Shown here: positions 24,159-33,906 of the stretch, piece by piece | Layout: each line of letters opens with the position of its first letter | How positions within the stretch are numbered: position 1 is the first letter of the stretch | IMG/VR virus record: IMGVR_UViG_3300036900_000166 | Coordinates: 1 to 56,613 of that record | Source of the DNA: a virus | Direction: 5' to 3' (one strand) | Length of the DNA: 56,613 bases | Translations under genes and position numbers: made by a program | The notes under the pieces: model-generated | Seen by the model: the letters and a program-made list of their open reading frames with translations, nothing else | What the model was told of the DNA's origin: nothing | Database searches by the model: none

Positions 24159-26711
24159 GTGCAACCACCAATCCAGCACAACATTTGGGATACAGTCACC
24201 AACCCAGGACTGTTGGTGTCGGCTGGCGGGGTTACTAATAGCCTTTCGGCGGTCACATTTGCCAACAGCAACGGTGTTTCTTTCGGTCTCAACGCTGGCG
24301 TAATAACCGCAAGTGCTTCGGGTGGTGGTGGAGGTGGGTTAGCAATCTCCAACAGTCAAACTCTGTTCACCAGTGGCACCGTCGCTTTGAGTGAGGGAGG
24401 CGGGGCGATCACAATAGCTTCCTCTGCCGGTGGTCAATCGTTCATGTTTTCGGTTCCACAGACGAGCAGTTTGATCGGAACCAACGGCATCACGGTCACC
24501 CAAAACGGGTCCACGATTTCAATTTCGGCTGGAAACTCTGCCGGTATCGGCTTTACCAGCACCACCACGGCTGGAACTGCGGTGGTTGGAACTTTGAGCA
24601 CCAATGGTCTTTCGTTGGGTGTGCCTGCATACCTAACCACAGCTCCAGCGGGTTCGTCATGGACCGTATCCGACTCGGCAACTTCTGCAACGGTTGGTCG
24701 GCTCGCTTTCGTAAATAGCAACGGTGTCACCTTCGGGCTTTCCACATCGAACAACGGAAACCAGTCCGTAAGTGCTTCTTACACGGTTCCTACCGTGACC
24801 AATTCAAGTTGGACGGTGAGTGACAGCGCCACCTCTGCCACGGTGGGTCGGTTGGCGTTTGTGAACTCCAACAACGTGAGTTTCGCACTTTCCACCAGCA
24901 ACAACGGACAGCAGACGATTAAGGCGAGCATTGCCACCACGTACGCCGGGACAGGTTTTACCATCACCACCACGGCAGGAACGGCCATCGTTGGGACGCT
25001 TAACACGTCGGGGTTAAGTCTTGGGCTGCCACTTTTCTTGACAACCTCTCCCGCTGCCACTTCGTGGACCGTCAGCGACTCGGCTACATCCGCAACCGTT
25101 GGAAGGCTTGCATTCACAGCCTCAAACGGACTCACGCTCACTCTTTCTACATCCAATAATGGAAACCACACCGTAATCGGGAGCTATACAGTTCCTTCGG
25201 TGACGAACAGTTCTTGGACGGTTTCAGACTCATCAACTTCGGCCACGGTTGGAAGATTGGCGTTTACCGCTTCCAACGGACTTACTCTAAGCCTGTCCAC
25301 GTCGAACAACGGCAACCATACCGTGATTGGTTCCTACACAGTGCCCACAGTACCCGCCGCCACGTCTTGGACGGTCAGCGATTCTGCCACTTCTGCCACT
25401 GTTGGCAGGCTCGCATTTACTGCGTCAAACGGTCTCACACTCACTCTTTCCACCAGCAACAATGGCAATCACACCGTAATTGGATCTTACACGGTTCCGA
25501 CCGTAACTAACTCAAGCTGGACCGCTTCAGACTCGGTTACATCCATGACCATTGGCCGTTTGGCATTTACGGCCTCCAATGGACTTACTCTGACTTTAAG
25601 CACAACGACAGGTGGGCTAGCGACATTGGTTGGAAGTTACACGGTGCCAAGCGTTCCAGCTGCGACTTCGTGGACGGTGAGCGATTCCGCGACCAGTGCC
25701 ACCGTGGGAAGGCTGGCGTTTTCCAATGCCAACGGGGTGAGTTTCGCATTGTCCACGTCAAATAACGGTCAGCAGACCATCAGCGCCAGCATCGCCACGA
25801 CTTATGCAGGAACCGGATTTACAAGCACGACCACAGCTGGAACTGCCGTCGTTGGAACTTTGAACACTTCCGGGTTGAGCCTCGCAGTGCCAGCATTTCT
25901 TACCACCGCTGCTCAATCGAGTGCGTTAATGTCGTACTGGGCCAACCTTCCAGCACTTGAGGCGACCACAACCACGATGTGTCAGTCCAACTCGTTTTAC
26001 GTGTTTCCAATCACATTGGACAACAACATGTCGATTTCTTATGCAAGGCTTCTTGCATCGTTTAACTTTACAAGTACCAGCATTGCTACCAGTGCGGTCA
26101 ACAATGCCACAGGAGCCAGCACAGCATTCAGCGAAACTATCGCGTTCAATATTCTCCTTTATACGGCTGGCACAGGTGGAAGTTCTCGCAGTTTGCAAGA
26201 GGTGTATTCAACATCGGCTGGAATGACTTGGGCGGTGTCCGTGTCCCAAGCTTCGACCAGCAACGCCACCAACCAGAGCATCAGCCAAATCATCACATAC
26301 CCATCGCTAGGGTTCACTACCGCCACGGCCAGCACGCAATACAGCGTTAGTACGACGCTTGGACCAATTTCCACAACCCAGTGGAGCAACTTGAGTGCTC
26401 AGAGGTTCTTGGATATTCCGTTCGCCACCAGCCTTAGCGCCGGAAACTACTGGATGGCGTTGAACCGATTCAGCGGCACTGTTGGCGGTAAGAATCTGGA
26501 CGTAAATGCGACAAGCTACGGACTGAGCCAGCAAAACCTATCATTTGCCGACATGAACGTGGCCACCAACCTCACTAATTGTGCCCCACAATACGGACTT
26601 GGTCTTTGGACTCAGGCCAACGCTGCAACAAGCGCATCCATTGGTCTTGCCAATGTTTCAGCCACAACCTCGTACATGGTGCCAATGGTTCAATTCATAC
26701 GACAGGCATAA
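24159..26711 (+). CDS. Repeat-built tail fibre/adhesin-like protein (850 aa)
   Basis: Ser/Thr/Asn/Gly-rich beta protein. The N-terminus has a Gly6 run near residue 52. From about residue 160 to 590 it contains seven copies of a unit beginning SWTVSDSATSATVGRLAF, most ending in GSYTVP. Three copies of another unit, GFTSTTTAGTAVVGTL followed by LSLAVPAFLTT, are interleaved. The last 260 residues are non-repetitive and probably form the receptor-binding end. GTG start at 24159. The units are very similar in protein but differ at many synonymous sites. Likely a trimeric fibre exposed on the particle. Confidence 0.7.
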   Translation: MQPPIQHNIWDTVTNPGLLVSAGGVTNSLSAVTFANSNGVSFGLNAGVITASASGGGGGGLAISNSQTLFTSGTVALSEGGGAITIASSAGGQSFMFSVPQTSSLIGTNGITVTQNGSTISISAGNSAGIGFTSTTTAGTAVVGTLSTNGLSLGVPAYLTTAPAGSSWTVSDSATSATVGRLAFVNSNGVTFGLSTSNNGNQSVSASYTVPTVTNSSWTVSDSATSATVGRLAFVNSNNVSFALSTSNNGQQTIKASIATTYAGTGFTITTTAGTAIVGTLNTSGLSLGLPLFLTTSPAATSWTVSDSATSATVGRLAFTASNGLTLTLSTSNNGNHTVIGSYTVPSVTNSSWTVSDSSTSATVGRLAFTASNGLTLSLSTSNNGNHTVIGSYTVPTVPAATSWTVSDSATSATVGRLAFTASNGLTLTLSTSNNGNHTVIGSYTVPTVTNSSWTASDSVTSMTIGRLAFTASNGLTLTLSTTTGGLATLVGSYTVPSVPAATSWTVSDSATSATVGRLAFSNANGVSFALSTSNNGQQTISASIATTYAGTGFTSTTTAGTAVVGTLNTSGLSLAVPAFLTTAAQSSALMSYWANLPALEATTTTMCQSNSFYVFPITLDNNMSISYARLLASFNFTSTSIATSAVNNATGASTAFSETIAFNILLYTAGTGGSSRSLQEVYSTSAGMTWAVSVSQASTSNATNQSISQIITYPSLGFTTATASTQYSVSTTLGPISTTQWSNLSAQRFLDIPFATSLSAGNYWMALNRFSGTVGGKNLDVNATSYGLSQQNLSFADMNVATNLTNCAPQYGLGLWTQANAATSASIGLANVSATTSYMVPMVQFIRQA

Positions 26712-26712
26712 T

Positions 26713-27420
26713 ATGACGACCGCTGCGTGGATTGTTCCGTCTAACGTCCCCAACGTGACCAGTGGATTAGTCAACTGGTGGAAGTTTGACGAGAACACTG
26801 GCACCACCGCTGCGGATTCAATCGGAGCCGCTAACGGCACCTTTGCTGGGACACCTAACCCGACTTGGATACCCGGAAAAATCAACTCAGGGCTTCACTT
26901 CGACGGAGCCCCCAGTGGCGGATACCTTCAGTTGGCGACCAATTTGATTTCTGGATCTACCGGACTAACCGTTGCCGGATGGGTGTTCCCAACGACCAAC
27001 GTGTTGTCGTATCCCATCTACGACAGTGACGGCGATACCAGCCAAGGGTTTTGGGTTAATCTGAAACAGGGAGCAGTCTCGCTCAATGCCAGCTTTCAGG
27101 CTGTGTTTAACTCGGTCGATGTGGTTAGGGCGAGCGATGGAGAGCCCTTCACGCTAAACGCTTGGACCCACCTGACTATCACTTGGTCCGGAACCACCTC
27201 TGGAGCCGGGGTTCACATTTACGCCAACGCAGTCGAAACGGCCTATGTATCAACCCAAAACGGGTCTGGAACTCACTCTGCCAACACGACCACCAATCGG
27301 TTTATCGGCAGGCCAGATGTCGGAAGCGGTCGCTACGTGGGTGTCATGGATGATTTAAGGGTTTACAACCGTGTGCTCAGTTCCTCAGAAATACTGCAAC
27401 TCTATCAGTGGATCGGATAA
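26713..27420 (+). CDS. LamG/concanavalin-like protein (235 aa)
   Basis: Shows the LamG jelly-roll landmarks: LVNWWKFDENTGTTAADSIG near residue 19, GLHFDG near 65, TVAGWVFP near 92, WTHLTITWSG near 150, HIYANAV near 172 and the closing MDDLRVYNRVLSSSEI near 213. Binds glycans or proteins in known families. It follows the fibre gene by one base, so may be a fibre tip or attachment factor. An in-frame ATG at 26581 lies within the fibre gene and is unlikely. Confidence 0.75.
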   Translation: MTTAAWIVPSNVPNVTSGLVNWWKFDENTGTTAADSIGAANGTFAGTPNPTWIPGKINSGLHFDGAPSGGYLQLATNLISGSTGLTVAGWVFPTTNVLSYPIYDSDGDTSQGFWVNLKQGAVSLNASFQAVFNSVDVVRASDGEPFTLNAWTHLTITWSGTTSGAGVHIYANAVETAYVSTQNGSGTHSANTTTNRFIGRPDVGSGRYVGVMDDLRVYNRVLSSSEILQLYQWIG

Positions 27421-27423
27421 AAC

Positions 27424-27774
27424 ATGAAAAAACACCTCGCCATCATAACTACACTGCTGCTCGTCGTGGCAGCTTCGGCCATTGCTCAAACCACCGTTCA
27501 AATCACCTCACCGCCTGACGGTTCTCGCATATCCTCCAAGGAAGTCGAAGTGGGAATTCTCTTTTCCACCACCGACCCGGTGCCAGCGAGGTTCGATTTC
27601 ATCGCTTACGACAACGGAACGATGTGGACCTACGGATTTATACAACTGGTCGTCGTGCAAGAGATGAGCTTCACAATTCCATACCAAACCAAGGTGCGCG
27701 GGGCTCATGTTTTGGAACTGGTGTTTTACAACGGAGTTGAATCGGTGACCAACTCCATAACGGTATTTCGATAA
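27424..27774 (+). CDS. Exported Ig-like small protein (116 aa)
   Basis: Clear Sec signal peptide: MKKHLAIITTLLLVVAASAIA with a likely cleavage at AIA-QT (residue 21). The mature part looks like one bacterial Ig-like beta sandwich (VQITSPPDGSRISSKEVEV to the terminal strand SVTNSITVF). Export of a product from a virion gene block is unusual; see the findings. Confidence 0.7.
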   Translation: MKKHLAIITTLLLVVAASAIAQTTVQITSPPDGSRISSKEVEVGILFSTTDPVPARFDFIAYDNGTMWTYGFIQLVVVQEMSFTIPYQTKVRGAHVLELVFYNGVESVTNSITVFR

Positions 27775-27775
27775 C

Positions 27776-28486
27776 ATGGCCGAACTCATAATTCAGGACT
27801 TCGGTGGGAAGCTCAACGGTGACATGGCTGGCACCCGTGCTCGATTGATTAAGGGTGGGTCGTGGAAGAAGCAGCGGATTGTGTGCGTCATCCCCGCCGA
27901 TTCAATGATTCCAGCCAAGGTTTACTTGAGCCACGTCAATCTGATTTATCCACCCAACAACGGTGTTTTGAGGATTCTGGCGTTGGGAGACGAAGTGGGC
28001 GTGGCGTACAGCCAAGCCATTGAGCAGGTGTTGGCACATCCAGAACTCAAGGATTGGGAGTACCTGTTGACCATCGAACATGATAATCTGCCACCACAAG
28101 ACGGTGTGATTAGGCTCATAGAAGTACTCGAAAACCACCCCGAATTGGCGTGTGTTTCGGGGTTGTACTTCACGAAGGGAGAAGGTGGTTGTGCTCAGAT
28201 CTGGGGCGATCCCAAAGATCCACTTCCCAACTTTCGTCCACAGGTTCCACAACCCGAAGCTTTGATTGAATGCTGCGGAACAGGGATGGGATTTGCCGTG
28301 TGGCGACTGTCCATGTTCAAGGATTCACGCCTTGCACGTCCACTGTTCAAGACCAAGAAGGACATTGGTGGCGTGGGCACACAAGACCTTATGTTCTGGG
28401 CTGAAGCAAGGAAATGGGGTTATCGTTGTGCTGTGGATTGCAGAGTGAAAGTCGGTCACATTGATGCTCAGGGAATCGTATGGTGA
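27776..28486 (+). CDS. GT2-like glycosyltransferase (236 aa)
   Basis: Carries LTIEHDNLPPQDGVIRLIEVLE near residue 98, which looks like a DxD-equivalent metal site (EHDN) followed by a helix, then VSGLYFTKGEGG near 124 and ECCGTGMGFAVWR near 162, as in GT-A enzymes. It lies in the fibre block with a methyltransferase immediately after, so the pair may decorate fibre or surface glycans. The stop overlaps the next gene by 7 bp. Confidence 0.65.
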   Translation: MAELIIQDFGGKLNGDMAGTRARLIKGGSWKKQRIVCVIPADSMIPAKVYLSHVNLIYPPNNGVLRILALGDEVGVAYSQAIEQVLAHPELKDWEYLLTIEHDNLPPQDGVIRLIEVLENHPELACVSGLYFTKGEGGCAQIWGDPKDPLPNFRPQVPQPEALIECCGTGMGFAVWRLSMFKDSRLARPLFKTKKDIGGVGTQDLMFWAEARKWGYRCAVDCRVKVGHIDAQGIVW

Positions 28487-29184
28487 AAAACAAATCGAAA
28501 CGCAGCAAGACCAAGCCATTCGCACCGTGGGGAGATCCTCCTCGGTTTATTGCGATTGCTCCACCACCCACAACTGAAACAATTAGGTTGGATCTGGGAT
28601 GTGGTCCACACAAGAGGGAAGGCTTTATCGGGGTGGATTCCATCGCGTTCCCCGGTGTCGATGTGGTGCTGAACGTGGTCGATCCTATTTATGCGCCAAT
28701 TCCAACGGGAACTGACCTATGGTTCGAGTCGGCTTTTGAGCGAAAGATAATCGGATACAAATCATGGCCGTGGGCTGAAAATTCAGTGGAGGAAGCACAC
28801 GCTTCACATTTCTTAGAGCATCTTCAAAAAAAGGAACGGTGGCATTTCTTTAACGAACTGTATCGAGTTCTAAAACCCGGCGCTAAAGTCACCATCATCA
28901 CCCCTGATTGGTGCTCACAAAGGGCGTACGGTGACATGACGCACGAATGGCCTGCTGTGGCGGGGTTCTTCTGGTTTTACCTTTCAAAAGAGTGGCGTGC
29001 CGTGAACGCACCACACAACGACGCGCAACGCGTCAAGGGTGGGCTCTCCTGTAACTTCGGTGCGACATGGGGACCAACACTTCACCCCGACCTTGTGAAC
29101 CGAAACCAGGAATACCAGCAACACGCCATTAACTTCTGGAAAGAGGCTTCCCAAGACATGGTTTGCACTCTAACAAAGGCATGA
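28480..29184 (+). CDS. Class I SAM methyltransferase (234 aa)
   Basis: SAM-binding motif I is LDLGCGPHKREGFIGVD near residues 38-54; the later HFLEHL and YRVLKPGAKVTIITPDW near 107-143 are motifs IV-VI of the family. A basic N-terminal tail (KNKSKRSKTK) precedes the fold. The target is unknown; the adjacent glycosyltransferase suggests a sugar. GTG at 28483 is an alternative start. Confidence 0.8.
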   Translation: MVKNKSKRSKTKPFAPWGDPPRFIAIAPPPTTETIRLDLGCGPHKREGFIGVDSIAFPGVDVVLNVVDPIYAPIPTGTDLWFESAFERKIIGYKSWPWAENSVEEAHASHFLEHLQKKERWHFFNELYRVLKPGAKVTIITPDWCSQRAYGDMTHEWPAVAGFFWFYLSKEWRAVNAPHNDAQRVKGGLSCNFGATWGPTLHPDLVNRNQEYQQHAINFWKEASQDMVCTLTKA

Positions 29185-32100
29185 TCCGAGTCCTTCTCAT
29201 TTTGTTTTTGGCGTTACCAGCAGGTGCCGCTCAGTGGTATGCCGCCACCAACGGTGTTGACGGTGCTGCTGGAACCATCAATGCACCTTGGACCCTCAAC
29301 TATGCCCTAACCAATCTTTCTGGCTCTCACGCTGTAGCAGGGGACACCATTTGGGTGCGTGGCGGCACGTATGGACTCGGAACCAACCCCGTTTACAACG
29401 TTACCATCACGGGCACTTCCAGCAACGCCCCGATCATCGTTCGGAATTACAATTACGAGCAGGCTTCGATTAATGGTGGATTTGCCCATTTCACCGATGG
29501 GTGGGTGTGGTTTTGGGGGTTGGAAGTTTATAACTCAAACACCAACCGAGTTTCGGACAGCACGGTTAGGGTTCCGGGCTTCTTCCTTTTGGGGCACGGA
29601 GATGCTGTGATTAACTGCGTTATTCACGACGCTGGAGCACAGGCCATATTCTACGGTGCTCAAGTTCAAGGCGATTCGGGGTTCCTCTACGGCAACGTGG
29701 CTTGGGGGAACGGCATTTACTCGCTCGACCCCGGATTTGGTGGTGCGCCAAGGGGTGACGGAACCTACATGCAGAACACCAATGGTACTCGGTGGATAAC
29801 CGACATGATCACCACGCGCAACATGAACTTCGGCCAGAAGGCTTATGCCGAACAGAGTTACGCCAATGGGTTCGTGTTCAATGGGTGCGTGTCCTTTGGA
29901 AACTCGGCTCGGGAAATGGTGGTGCAAGGCAACCACAACCAACTTACCAACATCGTGGTCACCAACTGCTTCTTCTTCACCGACCGCGAAGCCAGCGAGC
30001 CAATTCGTGTTGGGGATGTGCGCGTTGATCCGTCGAGCAGCCAGAACAACCAGAATGTTCTCTTTGCAAACAACATCGTGGCCGACAATGCTGGAACCAC
30101 CTTCACGTACCTGAACGAGATGGATTATTGGTCGGTGCTCACAATGACCAACAACACCTTCATTGAGTTCACCAAGGATGCGGGGAATGCAAGCAGTTTG
30201 GCGTTTTGGGAAATCATCCCCACCAATGTCGTCAGCTACACCATCAACCGGAACACGTATTACGGGAATGGATTTAACCCCGCGTACGATGATTGGAGAT
30301 ACGACAACACCCGAAGAACATTCGCTCAAGTGCAAGGATTGGGGTTTGAGGCTCAAGGGTCGTACATCACCAGCCTTCCGGTGACCAATTCGGTGTTCTT
30401 GAGGACCAACCTATTTGAACCGGGACGCGCCAACCTCATCGTTTACAACCCGCTCTCAAACAATGCTGTGGTGGTGGACCTGTCAGGCATCGGGCTCACC
30501 AACGGCCAGATGTTCAAGGTGCGCGACGTTCAGAATTACTTTGGCACCCCGGCACTGTTCAGCATCTACGGGATGAACGGGACCAGCTTTTCAATCCCCC
30601 TCAATCTCACAGCCATCACGCCATTAGTCGGCAACGTGACCAATTTCAACATCCCACCGACCTCCCACACGCCTACCATTTTCAACTGCTTTGTGATCAC
30701 GCCTTGGGTGGGTGCTACCAACCTTGCCGCATCGTGCTCACAGGTGGACATCCAAGCTGCCATTGCCGCGTCTCAACCGGGCGACACGGTGATTGTTCCG
30801 GCTGGCACCTGTGGACCCACGGTGAGCATTCTGGTCACCAACCAAATCACGCTTCTTCACCAAGGAACGGTGTTGCAGGACTCCATTATTGATAATGGAG
30901 ACGGTGCCAATTCCTCAATTTACCAAGTCGCGGTCGGACCAAGCCCACCAGTGCCAACAAGGATTACCGGAGCGACGTTCGTGACTGGAACCCAAGTCAA
31001 AAAACGATTTGATTCTGGAAACATCCATTTAGGGGGTGGCGCAACCTTGGTGCGTCTTGATCATAACAACTTTAACGCCACCTTGAACATCGGGCTTGGT
31101 GGCGGTGATTTCTTCGGTGTTGTTGACCACAATATATTCGATGCTCAAGGCGCGTTCACCCAACCAGTAAAGTTTAACCACGCGACCATATTTGGGGGAC
31201 AGCATGGGGACAATACGTGGGCGCTTCCTTCGTGGACCAATTCTTACGTCGAAGATGGTAGCGCAATATATTTCGAGGACAACGTGTGGACAAACACATC
31301 AGGCGTTTCCGGTCTTGGCGCTGACAGTCAGGGAGGCGCAAGGCTGGTGTTCCGGCATGAAATTGCTGACCGCATCATCTTCGGTGGCCACGGAACTGAC
31401 ACCACGGGCCGCGAACGGGGATCGCGCCTCAAAGACGTTTACAACTGTTTGTTCGTAAACCACGGAGACTCTGAGGTGGGCCATTGGCGTTCCGGTTCCG
31501 GTATGTGGGCTTCAAACACCATCGTCAATTCGGCTGGAGCGTTTACCATAAGGGCGTATCGGATGCTCTTGGGTGGGTTTTGGGGGCCAGCCAGCGGAAC
31601 CAACGTTTGGGATAATAACGACCCTACTATTTTCGCAACCGGAACGGTCGGAAATGGTGGTGCGCTTTCCATGACCGACAACACCCAAAATTGGACTCCA
31701 AACCAATGGCTTAACTTTACCATCAGAAACGTGGGTAGCGGCAGGGCTTCAGTGGTTCAGGGGAACACGGCCACCACCATTACATTCTCGGGATCACCGG
31801 ACACAAGCACTTCTCCCGACCTTGTGTTTGTGGGCGGGGACACTTACCAGTTGCGAAAGATTATCACCGTCTTTGATGAACCCGGAAGAGGCATGGGAAC
31901 GCTTATCAGTGGGAGTCCTCCGACCCCTGCTGCTTGGGCTAATGAAGCGGTTGACCCGATTTGGTGCTGGGGCAACACCATGAATGGCGCTCCTATAAGC
32001 ATGAACAATGGTGGTTATTATCCAGTGGTTGTTGGACAGGAAATCCGAAACGAAACCAACACTTCTTGGAAGCCTTACATTTACCCGCACCCACTCGTTT

Positions 32101-32198
32101 CCGGAACCAACGGGCCACCACCCATCCCACCTCAAACACCAACAAGAATTGCTCGTGTGAATATCTTGCGCGTGGGCGTCACCAAAGCAGGACCATGA
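29181..32198 (+). CDS. Exported beta-helix tailspike-like protein (1005 aa)
   Basis: Signal peptide MIRVLLILFLALPAGAAQ (cleavage likely after GAA). The mature protein is a long Asn/Gly/Val-rich beta protein with pectate-lyase-like right-handed helix features (GDTIWVRGGTYGLGTN, ITGTSSNAPIIVRN, VINCVIHDAG, ASNTIVNS). A second repeat block starts near residue 530 with VDIQAAIAASQPGDTVIVPAG, a typical beta-helix entry. Such proteins bind and often cut polysaccharide. No catalytic residues are assigned. The ATG overlaps the previous stop; an ATG at 29163 would lengthen the signal peptide. Confidence 0.7.
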   Translation: MIRVLLILFLALPAGAAQWYAATNGVDGAAGTINAPWTLNYALTNLSGSHAVAGDTIWVRGGTYGLGTNPVYNVTITGTSSNAPIIVRNYNYEQASINGGFAHFTDGWVWFWGLEVYNSNTNRVSDSTVRVPGFFLLGHGDAVINCVIHDAGAQAIFYGAQVQGDSGFLYGNVAWGNGIYSLDPGFGGAPRGDGTYMQNTNGTRWITDMITTRNMNFGQKAYAEQSYANGFVFNGCVSFGNSAREMVVQGNHNQLTNIVVTNCFFFTDREASEPIRVGDVRVDPSSSQNNQNVLFANNIVADNAGTTFTYLNEMDYWSVLTMTNNTFIEFTKDAGNASSLAFWEIIPTNVVSYTINRNTYYGNGFNPAYDDWRYDNTRRTFAQVQGLGFEAQGSYITSLPVTNSVFLRTNLFEPGRANLIVYNPLSNNAVVVDLSGIGLTNGQMFKVRDVQNYFGTPALFSIYGMNGTSFSIPLNLTAITPLVGNVTNFNIPPTSHTPTIFNCFVITPWVGATNLAASCSQVDIQAAIAASQPGDTVIVPAGTCGPTVSILVTNQITLLHQGTVLQDSIIDNGDGANSSIYQVAVGPSPPVPTRITGATFVTGTQVKKRFDSGNIHLGGGATLVRLDHNNFNATLNIGLGGGDFFGVVDHNIFDAQGAFTQPVKFNHATIFGGQHGDNTWALPSWTNSYVEDGSAIYFEDNVWTNTSGVSGLGADSQGGARLVFRHEIADRIIFGGHGTDTTGRERGSRLKDVYNCLFVNHGDSEVGHWRSGSGMWASNTIVNSAGAFTIRAYRMLLGGFWGPASGTNVWDNNDPTIFATGTVGNGGALSMTDNTQNWTPNQWLNFTIRNVGSGRASVVQGNTATTITFSGSPDTSTSPDLVFVGGDTYQLRKIITVFDEPGRGMGTLISGSPPTPAAWANEAVDPIWCWGNTMNGAPISMNNGGYYPVVVGQEIRNETNTSWKPYIYPHPLVSGTNGPPPIPPQTPTRIARVNILRVGVTKAGP

Positions 32199-32608
32199 GA
32201 ACTATTGTATCCGTACTTTTACTAAGTGCGCTGTCAGCACTCGCCGCTCCGCCTTTCCAAAACGTCACTTGGGCGTTGGTGTGGGACCAGCCCACCAACA
32301 TGCCTGTTTTAGCGTCGTATTCACCGGGAACAAATCAGGCTTACAAAGTTTACGGGACCAGCACTCTTGGCACGCCACAGGCAAACTGGCCCCTGCTAAC
32401 GGTGTTCACCAACTGGTTCTTGGTGACCAATGGACCGTCTATTTCACTGAGCAACAACGTGACCCTCCCATTTGCCACGCAGTTCTTTTTCACCATCAAC
32501 CCGACCAATGTGTGGGGTGAGCCCCCTTTTTCACTGGGCTATTGGGCAATGGCTCAGTCGGGTCCACCGTGGTCAACAATCAACAACCAAAACTTGAACC
32601 GTCAATAA
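32195..32608 (+). CDS. Exported Fn3-like protein (137 aa)
   Basis: Signal peptide MRTIVSVLLLSALSALA, then one fibronectin-III-like domain (VTWALVWDQP, YKVYGTSTLG, FFFTINPTNVWGEPPFS). It belongs with the beta-helix gene, overlapping it by 4 bp. The Asn/Thr/Trp-rich wording is reminiscent of exported proteins of Verrucomicrobia-like bacteria, which is a weak host hint. Confidence 0.65.
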   Translation: MRTIVSVLLLSALSALAAPPFQNVTWALVWDQPTNMPVLASYSPGTNQAYKVYGTSTLGTPQANWPLLTVFTNWFLVTNGPSISLSNNVTLPFATQFFFTINPTNVWGEPPFSLGYWAMAQSGPPWSTINNQNLNRQ

Positions 32609-32670
32609 ACCGTGTGAGGCGTACTGTGCCGCTTCCGCCATTGCCAGGAGCCACACAATGAAAGGCTCTT

Positions 32671-32940
32671 ATGGATCTATCAAAGTATATGTCTGCTCGC
32701 TTCAACCCTACGTTGTCATGGGACGGTGTTGCTATAATCGGTTCATGCGTTTGTGCGCTTCTGTGGTTCGGCACACTAAAGGCGACCATTGAGCAGCATT
32801 CACAAACCCTCAAGCACCACGAAGAATTGCTCCAATCGCTCTCTGAAGGCCAGAAGCTCATTTCTCAAAACATCGCCGTATTGCAGACGCTCGTAAATGA
32901 AAGGACCGGGAACACGTTTCCTAAATCTAAAACACAATGA
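32671..32940 (+). CDS. Membrane-anchored coiled-coil protein (89 aa)
   Basis: One transmembrane helix (VAIIGSCVCALLWFG, about residues 20-34) followed by a coiled coil (residues 38-75). AAAGG lies 6 bases before the ATG. This topology (short N-terminal anchor plus periplasmic coil) is that of Rz-like inner spanins, and the next gene is holin-like, so a lysis role is a reasonable guess. Confidence 0.55.
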   Translation: MDLSKYMSARFNPTLSWDGVAIIGSCVCALLWFGTLKATIEQHSQTLKHHEELLQSLSEGQKLISQNIAVLQTLVNERTGNTFPKSKTQ

Positions 32941-33299
32941 TAAAAAACATCCTTACGCACTGGCGCACAAGCCTTCCGGGGTTCACCGCTTTGGTGACTT
33001 CACTGGTGACATTGGGGGCAATGATCATCAACCACAACGCCAATCAAGCTGCTGTGATTGCTTCTTTGACGGGCGCATTCACTGGACTTGGGCTTCTGTT
33101 CTCTCAGGATTACACCCAAGGTGCCAAGGCGCACGCAGAGTCTCAGGCTCAGATCGCAGAGCTTCAGTTGCGGTCCAACATCGTTCCAAATGCCATTGAG
33201 AGTGGGGACACCAGCCAGCTTCGTCGAGTTCCAATGACCCCGGCTGCGGTGCCGCCTCCACCAATCCCGCCTGTTGCTAATCAACCCCAAAACCCTTAA
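32937..33299 (+). CDS. Holin-like membrane protein (120 aa)
   Basis: Two hydrophobic stretches (FTALVTSLVTLGAMI and AVIASLTGAFTGLGLLF, residues 16-56) separated by a short turn, then FSQDY and a charged, proline-rich tail (VPPPPIPPV). The second helix with GLGLLFSQD resembles class II-type phage holins. Position beside a membrane-anchored coiled-coil gene supports a lysis cluster, but no endolysin is recognisable nearby. Confidence 0.6.
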   Translation: MIKNILTHWRTSLPGFTALVTSLVTLGAMIINHNANQAAVIASLTGAFTGLGLLFSQDYTQGAKAHAESQAQIAELQLRSNIVPNAIESGDTSQLRRVPMTPAAVPPPPIPPVANQPQNP

Positions 33300-33310
33300 C
33301 GTTAAATTCA

Positions 33311-33655
33311 ATGAAAAAGCTATTGCTATCAGCCTTACTTCTCGCAATTCCACTAGCCCCAGTGGGCTGGACCGGCATGACGTGTGCCAACAACAATAAA
33401 GTCGCCTATCAAACCATCGGAGCCACTGAAGCTGCCGTGCTTGCGGCAAACTTGGCGTATCTGGACCAAGTGGTTACCGGAGTGGTAAAGACCAACGGCG
33501 TACCCGCTGTGGAATCGGCCTTTAATGACACGCAAATGGCCCTACGTGCTGCCGCAGCCATCGCCTCGGGCGGAACCAACGCTGCCGTTCCAGCGACGGC
33601 CTTGGCCAAAGCCACGGCGTTCACCAACACCATCATGTCCGCTAAACTCCAATAA
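33311..33655 (+). CDS. Exported Ala-rich small protein (114 aa)
   Basis: Signal peptide MKKLLLSALLLAIPLAP. A Cys at residue 26 (MTCANNN) follows but lacks a good lipobox, so lipidation is uncertain. The mature protein is helical and Ala-rich (AVLAANLAYLDQVV). It could be an outer spanin partner in the lysis block; this rests on context only. Confidence 0.55.
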   Translation: MKKLLLSALLLAIPLAPVGWTGMTCANNNKVAYQTIGATEAAVLAANLAYLDQVVTGVVKTNGVPAVESAFNDTQMALRAAAAIASGGTNAAVPATALAKATAFTNTIMSAKLQ

Positions 33656-33657
33656 TT

Positions 33658-33903
33658 ATGCCAGCCGTAATTGCACTCCTTCCATCCATAATTCAGATGA
33701 TCACGCAGTATGGCGTTCCTGCCGTGGAGCAGATTTACAAGATGTTCTCCACGACCACCGGACCCACACAAGCCGATTGGGATGCTTTGAAGCAGTTGAC
33801 CCAAACCACGGCACGCCAGCAAATGATGGCGACCTTAGCGGCACATGGTATTGACCCTGCTTCACCTCAAGGACAGGCGTTTCTGGCTTTGACCCCGGCT
33901 TAG
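33658..33903 (+). CDS. Small helical protein (81 aa)
   Basis: Hydrophobic N-terminus (AVIALLPSIIQMI) then an amphipathic helix with Thr/Gln-rich segments. Starts two bases after the previous stop. May be membrane-associated; unknown function in the putative lysis block. Confidence 0.55.
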   Translation: MPAVIALLPSIIQMITQYGVPAVEQIYKMFSTTTGPTQADWDALKQLTQTTARQQMMATLAAHGIDPASPQGQAFLALTPA

Positions 33904-33906
33904 TGT

